This document shows, one piece after another, positions 6,241 through 6,781 of a DNA stretch of 6,781 nt. The position numbers and the translations under genes were made by a program. The stretch covers positions 1 to 6,781 of the forward strand of contig CAKRTY010000087.1 in assembly GCA_934402125.1 (NCBI GenBank), read 5' to 3'. Each line of letters opens with the position of its first letter. The stretch's first letter is position 1. The DNA comes from an uncultured Anaerosacchariphilus sp. (GTDB lineage: Bacteria > Bacillota > Clostridia > Lachnospirales > Lachnospiraceae). The notes beneath the pieces are model-generated. The model was not told the origin of the DNA. It was given only the letters and a program-made list of their open reading frames with translations, and did not search any database.

Positions 6241-6781
6241 ATGGAAAAGCTATCCTTTGTGATTCCCTGCTATGGCTCGGAAACCACAATTGAAATTGTT
6301 GTAAACGAAATCATAGAAACCATGAAACAGCGGCCGGAATATGATTATGAAATCATTCTGGTCAACGACTGTTCCCCGGATCAGGTATGGACCCGTATCC
6401 GCGCGCTGGCCCTTTCCAACCCCCGTATCACCGGAATCGATCTGGCCAAAAATTTCGGCCAGCATGCCGCTCTGATGGCCGGTTACCGGCGGTGTACCGG
6501 CGATCTTGTCATCTCACTGGACGACGACGGCCAGACGCCTGCCTGCGAGCTCTTTACCCTGGTGGATAAGATGAAAGAGGGCTGGGACGTGGTATACGCT
6601 TCCTATGCCCACAAAATGCACAGCGGCTTCCGCAACTTCGGTACCTGGATGAATGAGCGCATGACCGAAAGTCTCATCGGAAAACCAAAAGGTCTCCGCG
6701 TCACCAGCTACTTTATCATGCGGCGCTTCATTGCCGATGAGATTCTCCGTTACGAAAACGCCTACCCCTATATCGAGGGCC
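6241..6781 (+). CDS. GT2-family glycosyltransferase, DPM1/GtrB-like (3' end cut by window edge)
   Basis: The first 180 codons are open from the ATG at 6241 and run off the window. The Shine-Dalgarno AGGAG at 6226-6230 sits 10 nt upstream. The GT-A fold is recognisable: SFVIPCYGSETTI at 5-17 (nucleotide-binding start), EIILVNDCSPD at 37-47 with Asp43, LAKNFGQHAALMAGYR at 68-83, and the metal-binding acidic run SLDDDGQTP at 92-100. The NFGQHAAL-type motif and D-D-D-x-Q-x-P are typical of polyprenyl-phosphate glycosyltransferases (DPM1, ArnC, GtrB); these transfer a sugar from a nucleotide donor to the lipid carrier at the cytoplasmic membrane face. Some members carry C-terminal membrane helices, which would lie beyond the edge here. 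It is divergent from the leftward operon that contains the GtrA-family gene, its usual functional partner. The sugar cannot be predicted. A soluble GT2 of surface-polysaccharide assembly is the main alternative. Confidence 0.88.
   Translation, partial: MEKLSFVIPCYGSETTIEIVVNEIIETMKQRPEYDYEIILVNDCSPDQVWTRIRALALSNPRITGIDLAKNFGQHAALMAGYRRCTGDLVISLDDDGQTPACELFTLVDKMKEGWDVVYASYAHKMHSGFRNFGTWMNERMTESLIGKPKGLRVTSYFIMRRFIADEILRYENAYPYIEG

Noticed and set aside
6250..6465. Minus-strand 71-residue open frame inside the GT2 gene
   Set aside because: It lies antisense to the conserved GT2 motifs and has no supporting signal of its own.

Overview
The window looks like a stretch of a Gram-positive Bacillota chromosome, most likely a clostridial (Lachnospiraceae-like) gut anaerobe. 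This is inferred from roughly balanced GC, strong AGGAG-type ribosome binding sites, short intergenic gaps, an LTA-synthase-type enzyme and a CotH-family protein. The genus cannot be read from the sequence. The theme is building and modifying a cell-surface glycopolymer.

Layout: five genes lie on the minus strand in one apparent operon, read from right to left. They are an LTA-synthase-like membrane phosphoglycerol transferase (6104-4314), two tandem paralogous anchored proteins with two Ig-like (BIG2-type) repeats and a divergent glycerophosphodiester phosphodiesterase (GDPD)-like domain (4304-2859 and 2836-1379), a GtrA-family membrane protein (1372-944), and a CotH-family protein cut by the left edge (897 to 1). 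Gaps are 9, 22, 6 and 46 nt, and no internal terminator is visible. A GT2 (DPM1/GtrB-like) glycosyltransferase starts at 6241 on the plus strand and runs off the right edge.

The 136-nt divergent region (6105-6240) holds two face-to-face sigma-A-type promoters. Each has a near-consensus -35 and a TATACT -10 separated by 17 nt, and their -35 boxes overlap by five bases. The whole arrangement is a dyad centred on base 6175, with 16-bp arms that match at 15 of 16 positions. This is the most striking non-coding feature of the window.

Working model (inference): the GT2 enzyme would load a sugar on a polyprenyl phosphate and the GtrA protein would help move it outward. The LTA-synthase-like enzyme would add glycerol phosphate to an extracytoplasmic acceptor. 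The two anchored GDPD-like proteins, predicted to face outward, would trim, hydrolyse or bind glycerophosphodiester polymer. The CotH-like protein's role is unknown. The shared symmetric promoter could coordinate or set in competition the two arms of the system.
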